The notes beneath the pieces were generated by a model. The model was given only the letters and a program-made list of their open reading frames with translations. It searched no databases and was not told the DNA's origin. From contig NC_016112.1 of NCBI RefSeq assembly GCF_000968535.2, positions 1,302,001 through 1,366,000 on the forward strand: a stretch of DNA of 64,000 bases, given 5' to 3'. The translations under genes and the position numbers were made by a program. The DNA comes from Methylotuvimicrobium alcaliphilum 20Z. Lineage in GTDB: Bacteria; Pseudomonadota; Gammaproteobacteria; Methylococcales; Methylomonadaceae. Position 1 is the stretch's first letter. Each line of letters starts with the position of its first letter. This document shows positions 25,402 through 34,168 of this stretch, one piece after another.

Positions 25402-25986
25402 CTAACGTGCTTCTAGCCGCCGAAGATTTTTAACAATGTCCGAAATCACCGACCTGTCCCTAACCATGAGGCTATGCACAATCGCATTAGCCCGTTTGTT
25501 GTTAGCAATTTTCCAATCAGAGCTTTTTGACGGAACAATCATGGCATCGAAAGGTGTTCTATACGAATAGAGCTGAATATTTTCGAGTCTATTTTCAGTA
25601 ATTGCTAAATCAGCGAGAAAGCGGCTATTTGGCCTCATATCTTTTGCCCCTTTGCTTGGGTAAAAATAAGCTGTCATCGTTCCGTAATGTGGGCCGGATA
25701 TAGCAAAAAAAGCCTTGGTTCTCTCGTGTCCTTCGAGGATTTGCAGATAATAACGAGAAACCATACACCCCATGCTAAAACCGATAATAGCAATAGGTTG
25801 GTCTACGCTAATTTGTTGATCGATATAATTTTTTAGCTTTATCGATAAATCAGTGATGCCTAATTCGGCGTTGGACGGTTTTAAATTAGGTGCGTGGCAT
25901 TCATGCCCGCTTGCTTCAAGCTTAGAGGTCATATGTTTAAAAACACGGCCGGTATCAAATATACCGTGAACTAGTATGACCTTCAT
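25402..25986 (-). CDS. Alpha/beta hydrolase (esterase/lipase-like)
   Basis: 194 aa from the ATG at 25986. KVILVHGIFDTGRVF opens the fold, GFSMGCMVSRYYL holds the nucleophile Ser (about residue 79), and HSLMVRDRSV near the C terminus offers the catalytic His. The upstream in-frame extension to 26067 is family E repeat and not accepted. It lies downstream of the type III PKS and ACP genes on the same strand, with 457 bp of repeat DNA between, so a former link to that cluster is possible. Substrate unknown. Confidence 0.75.
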   Translation of the reverse strand: MKVILVHGIFDTGRVFKHMTSKLEASGHECHAPNLKPSNAELGITDLSIKLKNYIDQQISVDQPIAIIGFSMGCMVSRYYLQILEGHERTKAFFAISGPHYGTMTAYFYPSKGAKDMRPNSRFLADLAITENRLENIQLYSYRTPFDAMIVPSKSSDWKIANNKRANAIVHSLMVRDRSVISDIVKNLRRLEAR

Positions 25987-26004
25987 TTTTAATTGTCTCC
26001 CTTT

Positions 26005-26144
26005 ATATGCCCATCGCAGATCAAAATTCGGCACCAGGGTGTCCGTCAAAGGACGCCGTGAATACATCCCATGAAGGCAAAGCCTTTGCCGAGCACCCCG
26101 GCGCCTCCTTATGGACTGCCGAAATTTGAAGTGCGAAAGGTATA
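26005..26144. repeat. Family E repeat, short copy
   Basis: Lies just upstream of the hydrolase start. It begins TATGCCCATCGCAGATCAAA and ends GAAGTGCGAAAGGTATA, 140 bp, shorter than other copies by loss of the middle. Confidence 0.75.
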
Positions 26145-26166
26145 TTAATTAAGTCTGTTTTTGTTC

Positions 26167-26268
26167 TGCTGAACAGGGCGGGGTTTGTAACCCCGTCCTG
26201 AACGTTTCGAACGTGGCCAAGCCAAACCAAAACGTTCGGGGCGGATTAAATAACTCGCCCCGCCAAGA
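26167..26268. repeat. Partial family B element, inverted and diverged
   Basis: Contains GGGCGGGGTTTGTAACCCCG and GGGGCGGATTAAATAACTCG, the two internal hairpins of family B in reverse order. Both terminal repeats are missing. An old fragment. Confidence 0.6.
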
Positions 26269-26273
26269 AAAAG

Positions 26274-26422
26274 CGATGCAAATCCATTGCAAAATCAACT
26301 GTGTCAAGACTGTTGATCAGCAATTCTTTTATTTGATAAGCGCTAATATCTGCAATTTCTTTATACGGTGTATTTCTGGCAATATAACTTTGCATGAAGT
26401 TTAAAATATCCGAACTGTTCAT
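26274..26422 (-). pseudogene. Truncated second acyl carrier protein copy
   Basis: Read on the minus strand from ATG 26422, the frame codes for about 48 residues beginning MNSSDILNFMQSYIAR and including ADISAYQIKELLINSLDTVD. This aligns with the first half of the complete ACP-like gene at 26444-26725 (MNKTEILQFMQDYIVN, ADIADYRMTELL). It ends near 26274, where family B repeat DNA starts. It is a tandem duplicate truncated at its 3' end. Confidence 0.7.
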
Positions 26423-26443
26423 AATCCGCTATCAAAAAATGTT

Positions 26444-26725
26444 TTAAGCCTCATTTGCACCTTTAATATCAACAACCATTTGTTCAAGCTGCTCAGCTAA
26501 CTTGTCAAAAGTAATTGTTTCAAATTTATCCACCCATTCTTCAATATTGAGCGTGTCTTCTTCAAACCCTAAAACCTCTTCCAGGTCTACCGCAAAATAA
26601 ACAATATCAAGACTGCTGGTCAACAGCTCTGTCATACGATAGTCAGCAATGTCGGCAATATCTTTATGTGTAGTATTATTGACAATATAATCTTGCATAA
26701 ACTGTAAAATCTCTGTTTTGTTCAT
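26444..26725 (-). CDS. Acyl carrier protein-like protein
   Basis: 93 aa, acidic, helical. The motif TSSLDIVYFAVDLEEVLGF matches the ACP phosphopantetheine region, where Ser precedes Leu (usual DSL). The Asp before Ser is replaced by Ser, which may affect modification. It begins immediately after the stop of the type III PKS-like gene (stop 26726-26728, ATG 26723-26725), so the two are coupled. A dedicated carrier for the PKS product or starter is likely. A truncated copy follows downstream. Confidence 0.72.
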   Translation of the reverse strand: MNKTEILQFMQDYIVNNTTHKDIADIADYRMTELLTSSLDIVYFAVDLEEVLGFEEDTLNIEEWVDKFETITFDKLAEQLEQMVVDIKGANEA

Positions 26726-27790
26726 TTAGCGTACCTTTTTTACACAACCATAAATTACGTTAAAACCCGCGCCCATTGTCAGCAGATTGATAGCCTGATT
26801 CTGACTTTCTGCTTTGGCAATCTCTTTGAGAATATACATAATGCTGGCGCTGCTCATATTGGAAAACTTTTCATAATGCGCGACAGAAGGGGCAATAGTA
26901 CCACGCGGCAAGCTCAGTTTTTTGCTGAGTTTTAACAGCAGCAGAATACCGGCTGGATGAATCGCCCATTGGTTATTGCTGCGCCAGGTCTGTTCGGTTT
27001 CTTTTAACACTTCCAGAACAAACGCTTGCACATCTCGGTTAAAAGTCGTTTCATCAGCCAGTTCAAAGCTGTAATAACCGTCATAACCCCAATGGATTAA
27101 ATCCAGTCCCTGTTGGGCTTTTTGGGTGTAGTGAATCTGCTCCAGCTCCAGCGCCATGTCGCCTTGTTCTGCATCAGAGGAAATCCACAACGCAGCCGCG
27201 CCGTCGCCAAAAGTGCAATTGCCCTGCCAAACATCTACCTTTTTAGATTGTAAATTAGCTAACGTACAAGGCACTTCTATGCTGACCACTAAAATATTTT
27301 TAAAGTCTGAACTTAAAGATTTAGCCAGATTCAAGGCTTTTACTCCACCGGTACAGCCGACATGGCCTAAGTCTATAATCAAACTGTTGGGGCGAATCAA
27401 ATCCGGCAAAAGACGGGCTAAACGATAACTGATCCCTGGCATAATAGTGCCGGTAGCGCTGATGGTGAACACAGCATCAAACGAAATATTTTTATCGGCA
27501 AACGCCTCAGAAAGCTGTAAGGAAAGACCGGCAATAGACTCATCGATTCCCCGTTCGAAACCGGCGGCTTTTTCGTCAAAGTTTTTAAAGTCCAGCCAAC
27601 CATCTACAACGCGGCGGGTGCGTTGCCCAACGAGAAAATATTTAACCGCCTTGTGCAGTTTTTCCTTTTCCTCTACATCCATATCCAGCTTGTCTACGGC
27701 TTCTTCGTAATAGCCAAGCAGGTCGTTGTTTGAATTAAAAATGCCTGTTTCCAGGGTGAATATATTATTAATATATCGGATGGGGTTCAC
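26726..27790 (-). CDS. Type III polyketide synthase / KAS III-like enzyme
   Basis: 354 aa thiolase fold. The active-site Cys sits in LGHVGCTGGVKALNLAKSL (about residue 146), the His in WAIHPAGILLLL (about 275) and the Asn in KFSNMSSASIMYIL (about 310), which is the C-H-N triad; the NMSSAS block is characteristic of chalcone-synthase-like enzymes. These condense acyl-CoA or acyl-ACP with malonyl units to make pyrones, resorcinols or related lipids. An ACP gene starts directly after the stop. No methyltransferase or oxidase gene is adjacent. KAS III of fatty-acid synthesis is the alternative, but the NMSSA motif favours type III PKS. Confidence 0.78.
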   Translation of the reverse strand: MNPIRYINNIFTLETGIFNSNNDLLGYYEEAVDKLDMDVEEKEKLHKAVKYFLVGQRTRRVVDGWLDFKNFDEKAAGFERGIDESIAGLSLQLSEAFADKNISFDAVFTISATGTIMPGISYRLARLLPDLIRPNSLIIDLGHVGCTGGVKALNLAKSLSSDFKNILVVSIEVPCTLANLQSKKVDVWQGNCTFGDGAAALWISSDAEQGDMALELEQIHYTQKAQQGLDLIHWGYDGYYSFELADETTFNRDVQAFVLEVLKETEQTWRSNNQWAIHPAGILLLLKLSKKLSLPRGTIAPSVAHYEKFSNMSSASIMYILKEIAKAESQNQAINLLTMGAGFNVIYGCVKKVR

Positions 27791-28372
27791 ATTTAATTCC
27801 TTACAATGTTTTTTAGGCTATTCTACAAGTTTTACCTTTTCCAAAAAAGAAACTTCAGCGAATTAAATTGATACGCTTAACACGCTTTGCTAATTCTCGC
27901 TTATGCCGGTCAGTAATTTCTATGGCTTTGGGCATTTTATACCCGTCGTAGATCAAAATTCGGCGCCTGGGTGTCCGCTAAAGGACGCCGTGAATACGTC
28001 CATGTAGGCTCTATGCCAGCTCCATGCTGGCAAAGCCTTTATGAGCGCCATGGATGGCGTGAATGTCGATTTTGCAGGAGCGAAAATCGACCGGACACCC
28101 AGGCGCCTCCTCTGGCACTGCCGAAATTTGAAGTGTGAAAGGTATAAATTGTAGGGTACGCTGCGCGTACCAAAGCCGTGCCCTGACGGTTCGGTTGGCA
28201 CATGAACATTGCCGGGTTACCATGGTACGCACAGCGTACCCTACGCGGATCGCCTAGCGCTAGGTGAAGGATAGCCGAGTGTGTTAATGACAATAAAGGT
28301 ATCGAGCTCTCATTGGCTAAGATTGCAAAAGGGTAATTTTTGACTTATGTATAACGATGAGCGGGAGAGCGT
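27791..28372. repeat. Repeat-filled gap upstream of the PKS, including family E (27938-28146)
   Basis: No full gene. A 26-codon minus-strand frame (27861-27938, MPKAIEITDRHKRELAKR) looks like the start of a lost gene cut by the repeat. A family E copy runs 27938-28146. At 28150-28245, GTAGGGTACGCTGCGCGTAC and GTACGCACAGCGTACCCTAC form the arms of an inverted repeat. Its right flank carries an ACTTATGTATAACGATGAGC unit shared with 53164 and, inverted, 19360. Confidence 0.6.
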
Positions 28373-28577
28373 CACTGCCATTAAGTTAAGGGAAACCCGT
28401 CATTCCGCCATGGATTCACTCCGGGCTATCCTGCCCGGAGCCCTTCGGGTAAATGCAAATTCGTTCCGTACGGATTTGTGGCGGAATCCAGTGCCATGGA
28501 TGGCAAGCTTTTGAGGCACATTAGAGCCTGAATGCAAGCATTACTTATCTCTGTGACGGCTTAACTTAATGGCAGTG
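28373..28577. mobile_element. Family A MITE-like element with 18-bp terminal inverted repeats
   Basis: 205 bp bounded by CACTGCCATTAAGTTAAG and its exact complement. The interior has a hairpin CCGGGCTATCCTGCCCGG and ATTCCGCCATGGATT units. No target duplication is convincing. Other copies: about 3355 and 63296. Confidence 0.75.
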
Positions 28578-28578
28578 G

Positions 28579-28855
28579 TGTAGAGCGTGGGAACGATAAT
28601 TGCCGGGGACTGAATAGTTACTCTATAGATGTTCGGGTTATGATCGTGAAACGATTATCCTAAAAAGAGCAGCTGAGAGCCTCAAACTACCGTTCGCCCT
28701 GAGCCCTTCGGCTGCGCTCAGGAGAGCCCTGTCGAAGGGCGAACGGTAGTTTGAGGCTTCACCAGGCCGGTGAAAGTGTTGTAGACCCTTCATGCTTCGA
28801 CTTGGCTCAGCACGAACGGTCTACAACACATGCCAACTGCTCTTTCTAGGATTAT
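28579..28855. repeat. Family C fragment (28579-28621) and family D element (28656-28855)
   Basis: The fragment is one end of a family C MITE (GAGCGTGGGAACGATAATTG to TGAATAGTTAC). The following family D element has ends ATCCTAAAAAGAGCAG and CTGCTCTTTCTAGGAT and holds two nested inverted repeats, one around CAAACTACCGTTCGCCCTGA and one around GTTGTAGACCCTTCATGC. A second family D copy lies at 58215-58392. Confidence 0.7.
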
Positions 28856-28883
28856 TATTAAAAACAACTGAGATAATGCGCAA

Positions 28884-29090
28884 ATGAACGAAATAATTTT
28901 TGTTGTAGAAGAAGCCGCGGAGGGCGGTTTTATCGCTAAAGCGCTTGGCTGTTCAATATATACCGAGGCGGATGATATAGAACAACTGCATGCTAATGTT
29001 CGAGATGCGGTCGCCTGCCACTTCGAGTCGGAAGACAAGCCGAGCATTATTCGTTTGCATTTTGTCCGAGACGAAGTAATTGCAGCATGA
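28884..29090 (+). CDS. HicB-like antitoxin
   Basis: 68 aa. The beta-rich HicB fold is suggested by IFVVEEAAEGGFIAKALGCS (partial RNase H-like) and TEADDIEQLHANVRDAVACHF. It lacks an obvious C-terminal HTH or RHH domain, as in the short HicB class. Its TGA overlaps the ATG of a truncated hicA. With no intact toxin it may be an orphan antitoxin. Confidence 0.7.
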   Translation: MNEIIFVVEEAAEGGFIAKALGCSIYTEADDIEQLHANVRDAVACHFESEDKPSIIRLHFVRDEVIAA

Positions 29091-29170
29091 AGTTGCCGCG
29101 AGATCTAGCAAGAATATTACTCGCTACTATTTTGTTCGGTAGCAAGGCGCGAAAACAGGCGCATAGTTAA
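29087..29170 (+). pseudogene. hicA toxin remnant
   Basis: The ATG overlaps the HicB stop, and the first residues MKLPRDLAR match the usual HicA start. After this the frame enters unrelated DNA and stops at 29170. The double-stranded RNA-binding-like core (GSHxR) is absent, so the toxin is not functional. Confidence 0.6.
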
Positions 29171-29276
29171 GCTATGTAACTGTTTTCGCAAAGCTTCCGC
29201 TCCTGCTCACGCCCCTTACCTACATCCATGTAGGTAACGCCGCTACCGGACAAAAGAGCGCGTCAGAAAGCCGCAA

Positions 29277-29567
29277 ATGTGGCTGTGCGAAGTATATCTA
29301 TCAGAAGCAGGTGAAACCATGGGTATAGCACAATTACTGAGACAAGAAGGGCGCGAAGAGGGTCACGAAGAAGGTCGTAAAAGCGAATGCATGGCTCTAA
29401 TAAACCGTCAATTGCGCCGAAAACTCGGATTGCAACCAACGCTCGAACAACTGCTGTCAAAGTTGCCCGCACTCTCTCTCGAAACTCTGGAAGACTTGGC
29501 CGATGCGTTGTTGGATTTCCAGGAATTGAACGATCTTCAGGCATGGTTGGATGAGCACGGCGGGTGA
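29277..29567 (+). pseudogene. C-terminal DUF4351 fragment of an Rpn/PD-(D/E)XK transposase-like protein
   Basis: 96 aa. RQEGREEGHEEGRKSECM and the helical end ALSLETLEDLADALLDF with LQAWLDEHGG are typical of the C terminus (DUF4351) of Rpn-type putative transposases and nucleases. The nuclease N terminus is absent. The first likely start is ATG 29319 but the frame is open from 29277. Probably a 5'-truncated remnant in the TA-rich zone. Confidence 0.55.
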
Positions 29568-29648
29568 GATGCTGCCTTCTGGGCATATGACAATCCCAAT
29601 GCTGAAACAAATCAGGTAGATGCGCCCAATCAGAAACGAGGACGAATC

Positions 29649-29957
29649 ATGCGCCTAAGCCCCATACAAAAGCAGGCTATATGTGAAAGTGCGTTACGCC
29701 ACTTCGGCAAGGAAGCGCAGATTTGGTTATTCGGATCGAGAGTTGACGATACACGCAAAGGCGGCGATATCGATCTGTATATCGAAACACCAACACAAAA
29801 TGCCGAGGAATTGATAACGGCCAAATTACAGTTTTTACGCGAACTCCACAAAAAAATCGGCGATCAAAAAATCGATATCGTTTTGCACAGAGCTGGTACG
29901 CCAGTCGATTTACCGATCTACCGGATAGCTAAACAGACAGGGGTGCGATTGCAATGA
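29649..29957 (+). CDS. MNT-domain nucleotidyltransferase (antitoxin type)
   Basis: 102 aa. LFGSRVDDTRKGGDIDLYI has the GS-x-DxD catalytic motif of minimal nucleotidyltransferases, which act as antitoxins by modifying HEPN toxins. IDIVLHRAG gives the third acidic residue. No HEPN gene follows: the short downstream frame (29954-30076) does not resemble HEPN. It may be an orphan. Confidence 0.75.
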   Translation: MRLSPIQKQAICESALRHFGKEAQIWLFGSRVDDTRKGGDIDLYIETPTQNAEELITAKLQFLRELHKKIGDQKIDIVLHRAGTPVDLPIYRIAKQTGVRLQ

Positions 29958-30062
29958 CAATAATCAGTATTGCAAACGGGGCGCGTCTGGTAGGCTTAGT
30001 TCTGAAAGCATTAAAAACCGCCATTCAAGATTATGCAATTTGCAATTCAGACATTCATCGGT

Positions 30063-30683
30063 ATGTCCCAAACTAATAATAAAAAGCAAACAATCGATTT
30101 CTATAATGCCAATGCTGAACAGTATGTTGCCGAAACCTCCAATTTAGATGTTTCAGACCATCGAAATCGTTTCCTGAATTTCATCCCTAACGGCGGACAT
30201 ATTTTGGATTTAGGCTGCGGTTCAGGTCGTGACAGTCGCTTTTTTATCGACAGAGGTTATTCGGTGACGGCTGTCGATGCATCAGAAGAGATCGCTAAAT
30301 TAGCTAGCGAATTTATTGGCAAAACGGTTGATGTCCTAGCTTTTCAAGAGCTCGATTGTTTTGAGGCTTTCGATGGTATCTGGGCCTGCGCCAGCCTGTT
30401 ACATTGCCCAAAATCGGAAATGGATTCCGTTATACGAAGAATGACAAAGGCTTTGAAGCCGTCCGGTATCGTCTATATGTCTTTTAAGTATGGTCTCGGC
30501 GAACGAGTGGACGAACGGGGGCGTTTTTTCAATGATTACACGGAAGCCGACTTGTCTGAGTTGCTAGTCTCCCATTCGGATTTAGAAATTATCGATTTGT
30601 TTACCGAATCAAAACCGCTAAGAGGCGGGTTTCAAACCTGGCTGAATTTATACGCAAAAAAACAAGCCGACAATGACGCCTAA
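30063..30683 (+). CDS. SAM-dependent class I methyltransferase coupled to the PLD-helicase
   Basis: About 206 aa. Motif I ILDLGCGSGRDSRFFIDRG (about residue 45) and the following acidic VTAVDAS define the SAM site; LHCPKSEMDSVI and ALKPSGIVYMSFK follow. It resembles small-molecule methyltransferases of the TehB/UbiE class rather than DNA methylases (no NPPY or DPPY). The stop overlaps the start of the next gene by 11 nt, so the two are coupled. ATG 30063 is preferred over ATG 30033. Substrate unknown; the tie to a nuclease-helicase suggests a defence-related role. Confidence 0.75.
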   Translation: MSQTNNKKQTIDFYNANAEQYVAETSNLDVSDHRNRFLNFIPNGGHILDLGCGSGRDSRFFIDRGYSVTAVDASEEIAKLASEFIGKTVDVLAFQELDCFEAFDGIWACASLLHCPKSEMDSVIRRMTKALKPSGIVYMSFKYGLGERVDERGRFFNDYTEADLSELLVSHSDLEIIDLFTESKPLRGGFQTWLNLYAKKQADNDA

Positions 30684-33576
30684 CGTTATCCAACATTTGA
30701 TCACGGGTGGTGACGATCCTTTTCTGCCAAAGCTAAAGAATGATATCAATTCCGCCAACAGAATCGATATCACGGTGTCTTTCATTCGGCAAAGCGGGCT
30801 AAGTTTAATCCTTGACGCCTTGATCGATGCGCTTGAACGGGGCGTTGATATTCGCATTTTAACCGGGGACTATCTATGCGTTACGGAACCGGTTGCTTTG
30901 CGTCATTTACTTTTGTTACAAGAATCCGGGGCCGATGTCCGGGTATTCGAAACGCACAATGGTCAAAGCTTTCATATGAAAGCTTATATCTTTGCCTTTT
31001 CGAGTGAGCAAGGTAAGAGCGGCGGTCATGCCTATGTCGGCTCCAGTAATATTTCGAGTTCTGCATTGAAGCATGGCTTGGAATGGAATCTCAGAGTGGC
31101 GCTTGAAGAAAATACGGCCAGATTTGATGAAATTTGTCGTAAATTCGAACAAATTTATACCCATTCCAGTACAAAACGATTGTCGAATCAATGGATAGAG
31201 GTTTATCAGCAAAGATTCGAAAATCAGCCTGTCGTTCTTTTTTCGGGATGGGAAAAAGAAGAAACGACACTCCCGCCGGAACCCAATGCCATTCAACAAG
31301 AAGCGCTAAAAGCGCTAAAGCATTCTCGTGAAATGGGTTATCGACGCGGTTTGGTCGTCATGGCGACAGGGCTTGGAAAAACCTGGCTAGCCGCATTCGA
31401 TAGTCTGCAGTTGGATAGCGACAAAGTATTGTTTGTCGCGCACCGAGAAGAAATCCTGAGTCAAGCCGAATATACCTTTGTTTGTATTCGCTCTAAAGCC
31501 AAGGTCGCGAAATTTACCGGGCAGGATCATCAACTGGATGCCGATATGCTGTTTGCTTCGATCCAAACTTTGGGCAAACAGCATCATTTAAACAAATTTG
31601 CGCCGGATCATTTCGATTACATCGTCGTCGATGAATTTCATCATGCATCCGCTCGCACTTATCGGCAATTACTCAACCACTTCAAGCCCCGTTTTTTATT
31701 GGGCTTGACGGCGACGCCGGAGCGCACCGATCAGGCGGACATTCTGTCGCTTTGTGATGATAACTTGGTTTATCGCCGCGATATGTTCGACGGCATTAAC
31801 TCCGGTCTTTTAAGTCCGTTTAATTATTACGGGATTGCCGATCAGGAAGTCGATTACCAAAGCATACCCTGGCGCAACGGCAAATTTGACCCGGATCAAT
31901 TACAGAACAAGCTGGCTACCCAAGCACGGGCTAAACATGCGCTCAAGCGCTGGGTGGAGTTGAAACAAGTCAGGACGCTGGCATTTTGCGTGTCAAAAAA
32001 ACACGCGGATTATATGGCTGATTACTTTCAGCAGCAGGGCTACAAAGCGGTATCCGTGCATAGCGATTCTTCCATTCGACGAAACGATGCCTTATCGAAA
32101 TTAGAAAACGCTGAAATCGATATCATATTTTCGGTCGATTTGTTTAATGAAGGTATTGATTTACCGCTTATCGATACCGTTTTATTGCTCAGGCCGACCG
32201 AATCGAAAATTATTTTTCTTCAACAATTAGGGCGCGGATTGCGAAGACATCTTCTGAAAGATAGCTTGGTCGTATTGGATTTTATCGGAAATCACCTGAG
32301 TTTTTTTCGCAAGCCCGAAGCGCTTTTCAATGTGGGCGTCTCCAAACGTGAACGTAGCGAGTTCATCAGGCAAATTCAATCAAACACGCTCAAGCTGCCT
32401 GATGGCTGTTATGTGAACTTTGATCTTCAAGCCATCGATTTTCTTGCAAAATTAATCGCGACGAATATCGATACCCAAGAGGAGATTTATCGTTCGTTGA
32501 AGGCATCGAAAGATCGCCGGCCAACATTGGCGGAGTTTTATAACGCGGGCGGCGAGGTTCAAGTCATTCGTCAACAATATAGCCAGTGGCTGAATTTTAT
32601 TGTTTCCGAGCAGGACCTTTCGGTAGAAGAAAGCGAATGTTTCAGCTGTTATAAAGATTTCTTCAAAGAAATTGAAGTCACCAACCTGACTAAATCCTAC
32701 AAAATCGTTCTTTTGGAGGCGCTCTTGGAACTCGACGGTTTTCGACAGGCAATCGATATCAAGGATTTGTCCATGCATTGTTTCGGAATTATTCAACGCC
32801 GTCGTGCCTTGCTTGACGATTTGCCCGATGAGTTTAGGGCAGTCGATCTATTGGAAGGCAGGGCAGTCAACCGATGGCGAAGTTACTGGAAATCCAATCC
32901 CATCAAAGCGTGGACGGGCGGCAATAAGGCGACCGATCAAGCTTTTTTTAAAATTGATGACGAGCGGTTTCAATTTATTGGCGATGTTCCGGAGAACGAA
33001 ATCGACATCTTTCTCGCATTAATCGGGGAGTTGATCGACTATCGTTACATGCAATACGAAGAAAGACTCCGAAAAGAGCCACCGGTACAAAGTAGGCCGA
33101 AAGCGGACGTTATCGACATTAACAGCGTCAGAAAACAAAGAATACCTTACTTTCAGGACTTGAAAATCGCATGCGGATTTTTCAAAACCAGCCAACATGA
33201 TGAAGATAGTGTTCATAAGGTCGCTTTGCCGGAACACTATGGTCGATTGGATTCGGAACGGCATTTCATTGCCCGCGCAACCGGTAATTCGATGGATGGC
33301 GGAAAAAATCCGATCAAGGACGGCGATTTTCTTCTGCTCGAGGCGATCACGCCCGACCGTGCGGGAAGCATTAGTCACCAAATCGTTGCAATTGAAAGAC
33401 AGGATGTATCGGGCGATGATCAGTATTTATTGAGATATGTTCGAAAATTAGGCCAAGGCGAGTATGAGTTGATCGCGAACAATCCGGATTATAAGCCCAT
33501 GCGTGCGACGGAGGACATGCGAACCTTTGCGCGTTTCAAAGGCGTGATCGATTCGGATGACCTGACAGATGCCTGA
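30673..33576 (+). CDS. PLD nuclease / SF2 helicase / S24-like domain fusion
   Basis: 967 aa in several parts. Residues about 1-170 are a phospholipase D-like domain with a single HxK motif (FHMKAYIF, about 101) and GSSN (about 122). Residues about 215-560 are an SF2 helicase: MATGLGKTW (Walker A, about 230), VVDEFHHAS (DEAH variant, about 318), GLTATPERTD, LGRGLRRHL. The middle is a DUF3427-like helical region. The end (about 835-960) looks like an S24/LexA-type fold with ARATGNSMDGG (Ser about 871), but the usual Lys position appears to be Arg or shifted. Proteins with PLD plus DEAD/DUF3427 are known in defence islands. The start overlaps the methyltransferase gene. DNA damage or phage response is inferred. 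Confidence 0.8.
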   Translation: MTPNVIQHLITGGDDPFLPKLKNDINSANRIDITVSFIRQSGLSLILDALIDALERGVDIRILTGDYLCVTEPVALRHLLLLQESGADVRVFETHNGQSFHMKAYIFAFSSEQGKSGGHAYVGSSNISSSALKHGLEWNLRVALEENTARFDEICRKFEQIYTHSSTKRLSNQWIEVYQQRFENQPVVLFSGWEKEETTLPPEPNAIQQEALKALKHSREMGYRRGLVVMATGLGKTWLAAFDSLQLDSDKVLFVAHREEILSQAEYTFVCIRSKAKVAKFTGQDHQLDADMLFASIQTLGKQHHLNKFAPDHFDYIVVDEFHHASARTYRQLLNHFKPRFLLGLTATPERTDQADILSLCDDNLVYRRDMFDGINSGLLSPFNYYGIADQEVDYQSIPWRNGKFDPDQLQNKLATQARAKHALKRWVELKQVRTLAFCVSKKHADYMADYFQQQGYKAVSVHSDSSIRRNDALSKLENAEIDIIFSVDLFNEGIDLPLIDTVLLLRPTESKIIFLQQLGRGLRRHLLKDSLVVLDFIGNHLSFFRKPEALFNVGVSKRERSEFIRQIQSNTLKLPDGCYVNFDLQAIDFLAKLIATNIDTQEEIYRSLKASKDRRPTLAEFYNAGGEVQVIRQQYSQWLNFIVSEQDLSVEESECFSCYKDFFKEIEVTNLTKSYKIVLLEALLELDGFRQAIDIKDLSMHCFGIIQRRRALLDDLPDEFRAVDLLEGRAVNRWRSYWKSNPIKAWTGGNKATDQAFFKIDDERFQFIGDVPENEIDIFLALIGELIDYRYMQYEERLRKEPPVQSRPKADVIDINSVRKQRIPYFQDLKIACGFFKTSQHDEDSVHKVALPEHYGRLDSERHFIARATGNSMDGGKNPIKDGDFLLLEAITPDRAGSISHQIVAIERQDVSGDDQYLLRYVRKLGQGEYELIANNPDYKPMRATEDMRTFARFKGVIDSDDLTDA

Positions 33577-33614
33577 TTTGCGTTGAGGGATAACAATCCA
33601 TGAAGCCCAAAAAG

Positions 33615-33688
33615 AATAACTGGGGTCAGGTACGAGTTGAATGATACTGAATTGGCCTGCGTTTAATTTGTACCTGACCCCAGTTATT
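33615..33688. repeat. 19-bp-arm hairpin element truncating the integrase gene
   Basis: AATAACTGGGGTCAGGTAC and its exact complement enclose a 36-nt loop. The loop text GATACTGAATTGGCCTGCG also occurs at 45189-45215, where it interrupts a Uma2-family gene. It lies immediately beside the point where the integrase homology stops. Confidence 0.7.
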
Positions 33689-33690
33689 TT

Positions 33691-34129
33691 CGGTTTCGGT
33701 TATCCGCAACCCGCTACCGTACAATAGTTTCACCACCAGTTGCGCCACGCCTTCAACGCGCTGCAACACCTGCTTGATCTCCTCCAGCGACAACACCACC
33801 GGCACATGGCGGCTGGTTTTGGAGCGGATGGCCTCGATTTGTTTGGTCAGCGGCGTATCCAGAACATGCTTTTATAAAACCACCAAAGCATTCATCGCCT
33901 GATTTTGGGTGGAAGATGCCACCTTGCGTTCTGTCGCCAGATAGCTTAAAAACGCTTCTATCTTGGTTTCGCTGTTTTCAAACTGCCCAGCTCGCTCATT
34001 CAGTCGATGAAACTTCACGAACTGCTAAATCCACTCGCAATACGAGCGTTCGGTATGTAACGAATAATGCTTGAGCCGCATGACGCGGCGAACATCTTCC
34101 AACAAGGTCGGTGACTTTGAGCTTGACAT
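33691..34129 (-). pseudogene. Integron-type tyrosine recombinase, N-terminal fragment with two stops
   Basis: On the minus strand, ATG 34129 opens a frame that reads LLEDVRRVMRLKHYSLHTER, FENSETKIEAFLSYLATERK, ASSTQNQAMNALV and SKTSRHVPVVLSLEEIKQVL, ending LLYGSGLRI. This is the N-terminal SAM-like and start of the catalytic domain of an integron integrase-like recombinase. Two in-frame stops (TAG after CEWI, TAA after ALVVL) and loss of the catalytic C terminus make it inactive. It is divergent from the cassette array, as intI normally is. The IntI-specific insertion would lie in the lost part, so the exact subtype rests on context. Confidence 0.82.
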
Positions 34130-34168
34130 AAAATTGTTAGCGGCTATAGTGAGGCGAATTTATTATAT

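Noticed and set aside
29263-29610. 115-codon minus-strand frame
   Set aside because: Antisense to the DUF4351 coding fragment and lacks similarity to known proteins.
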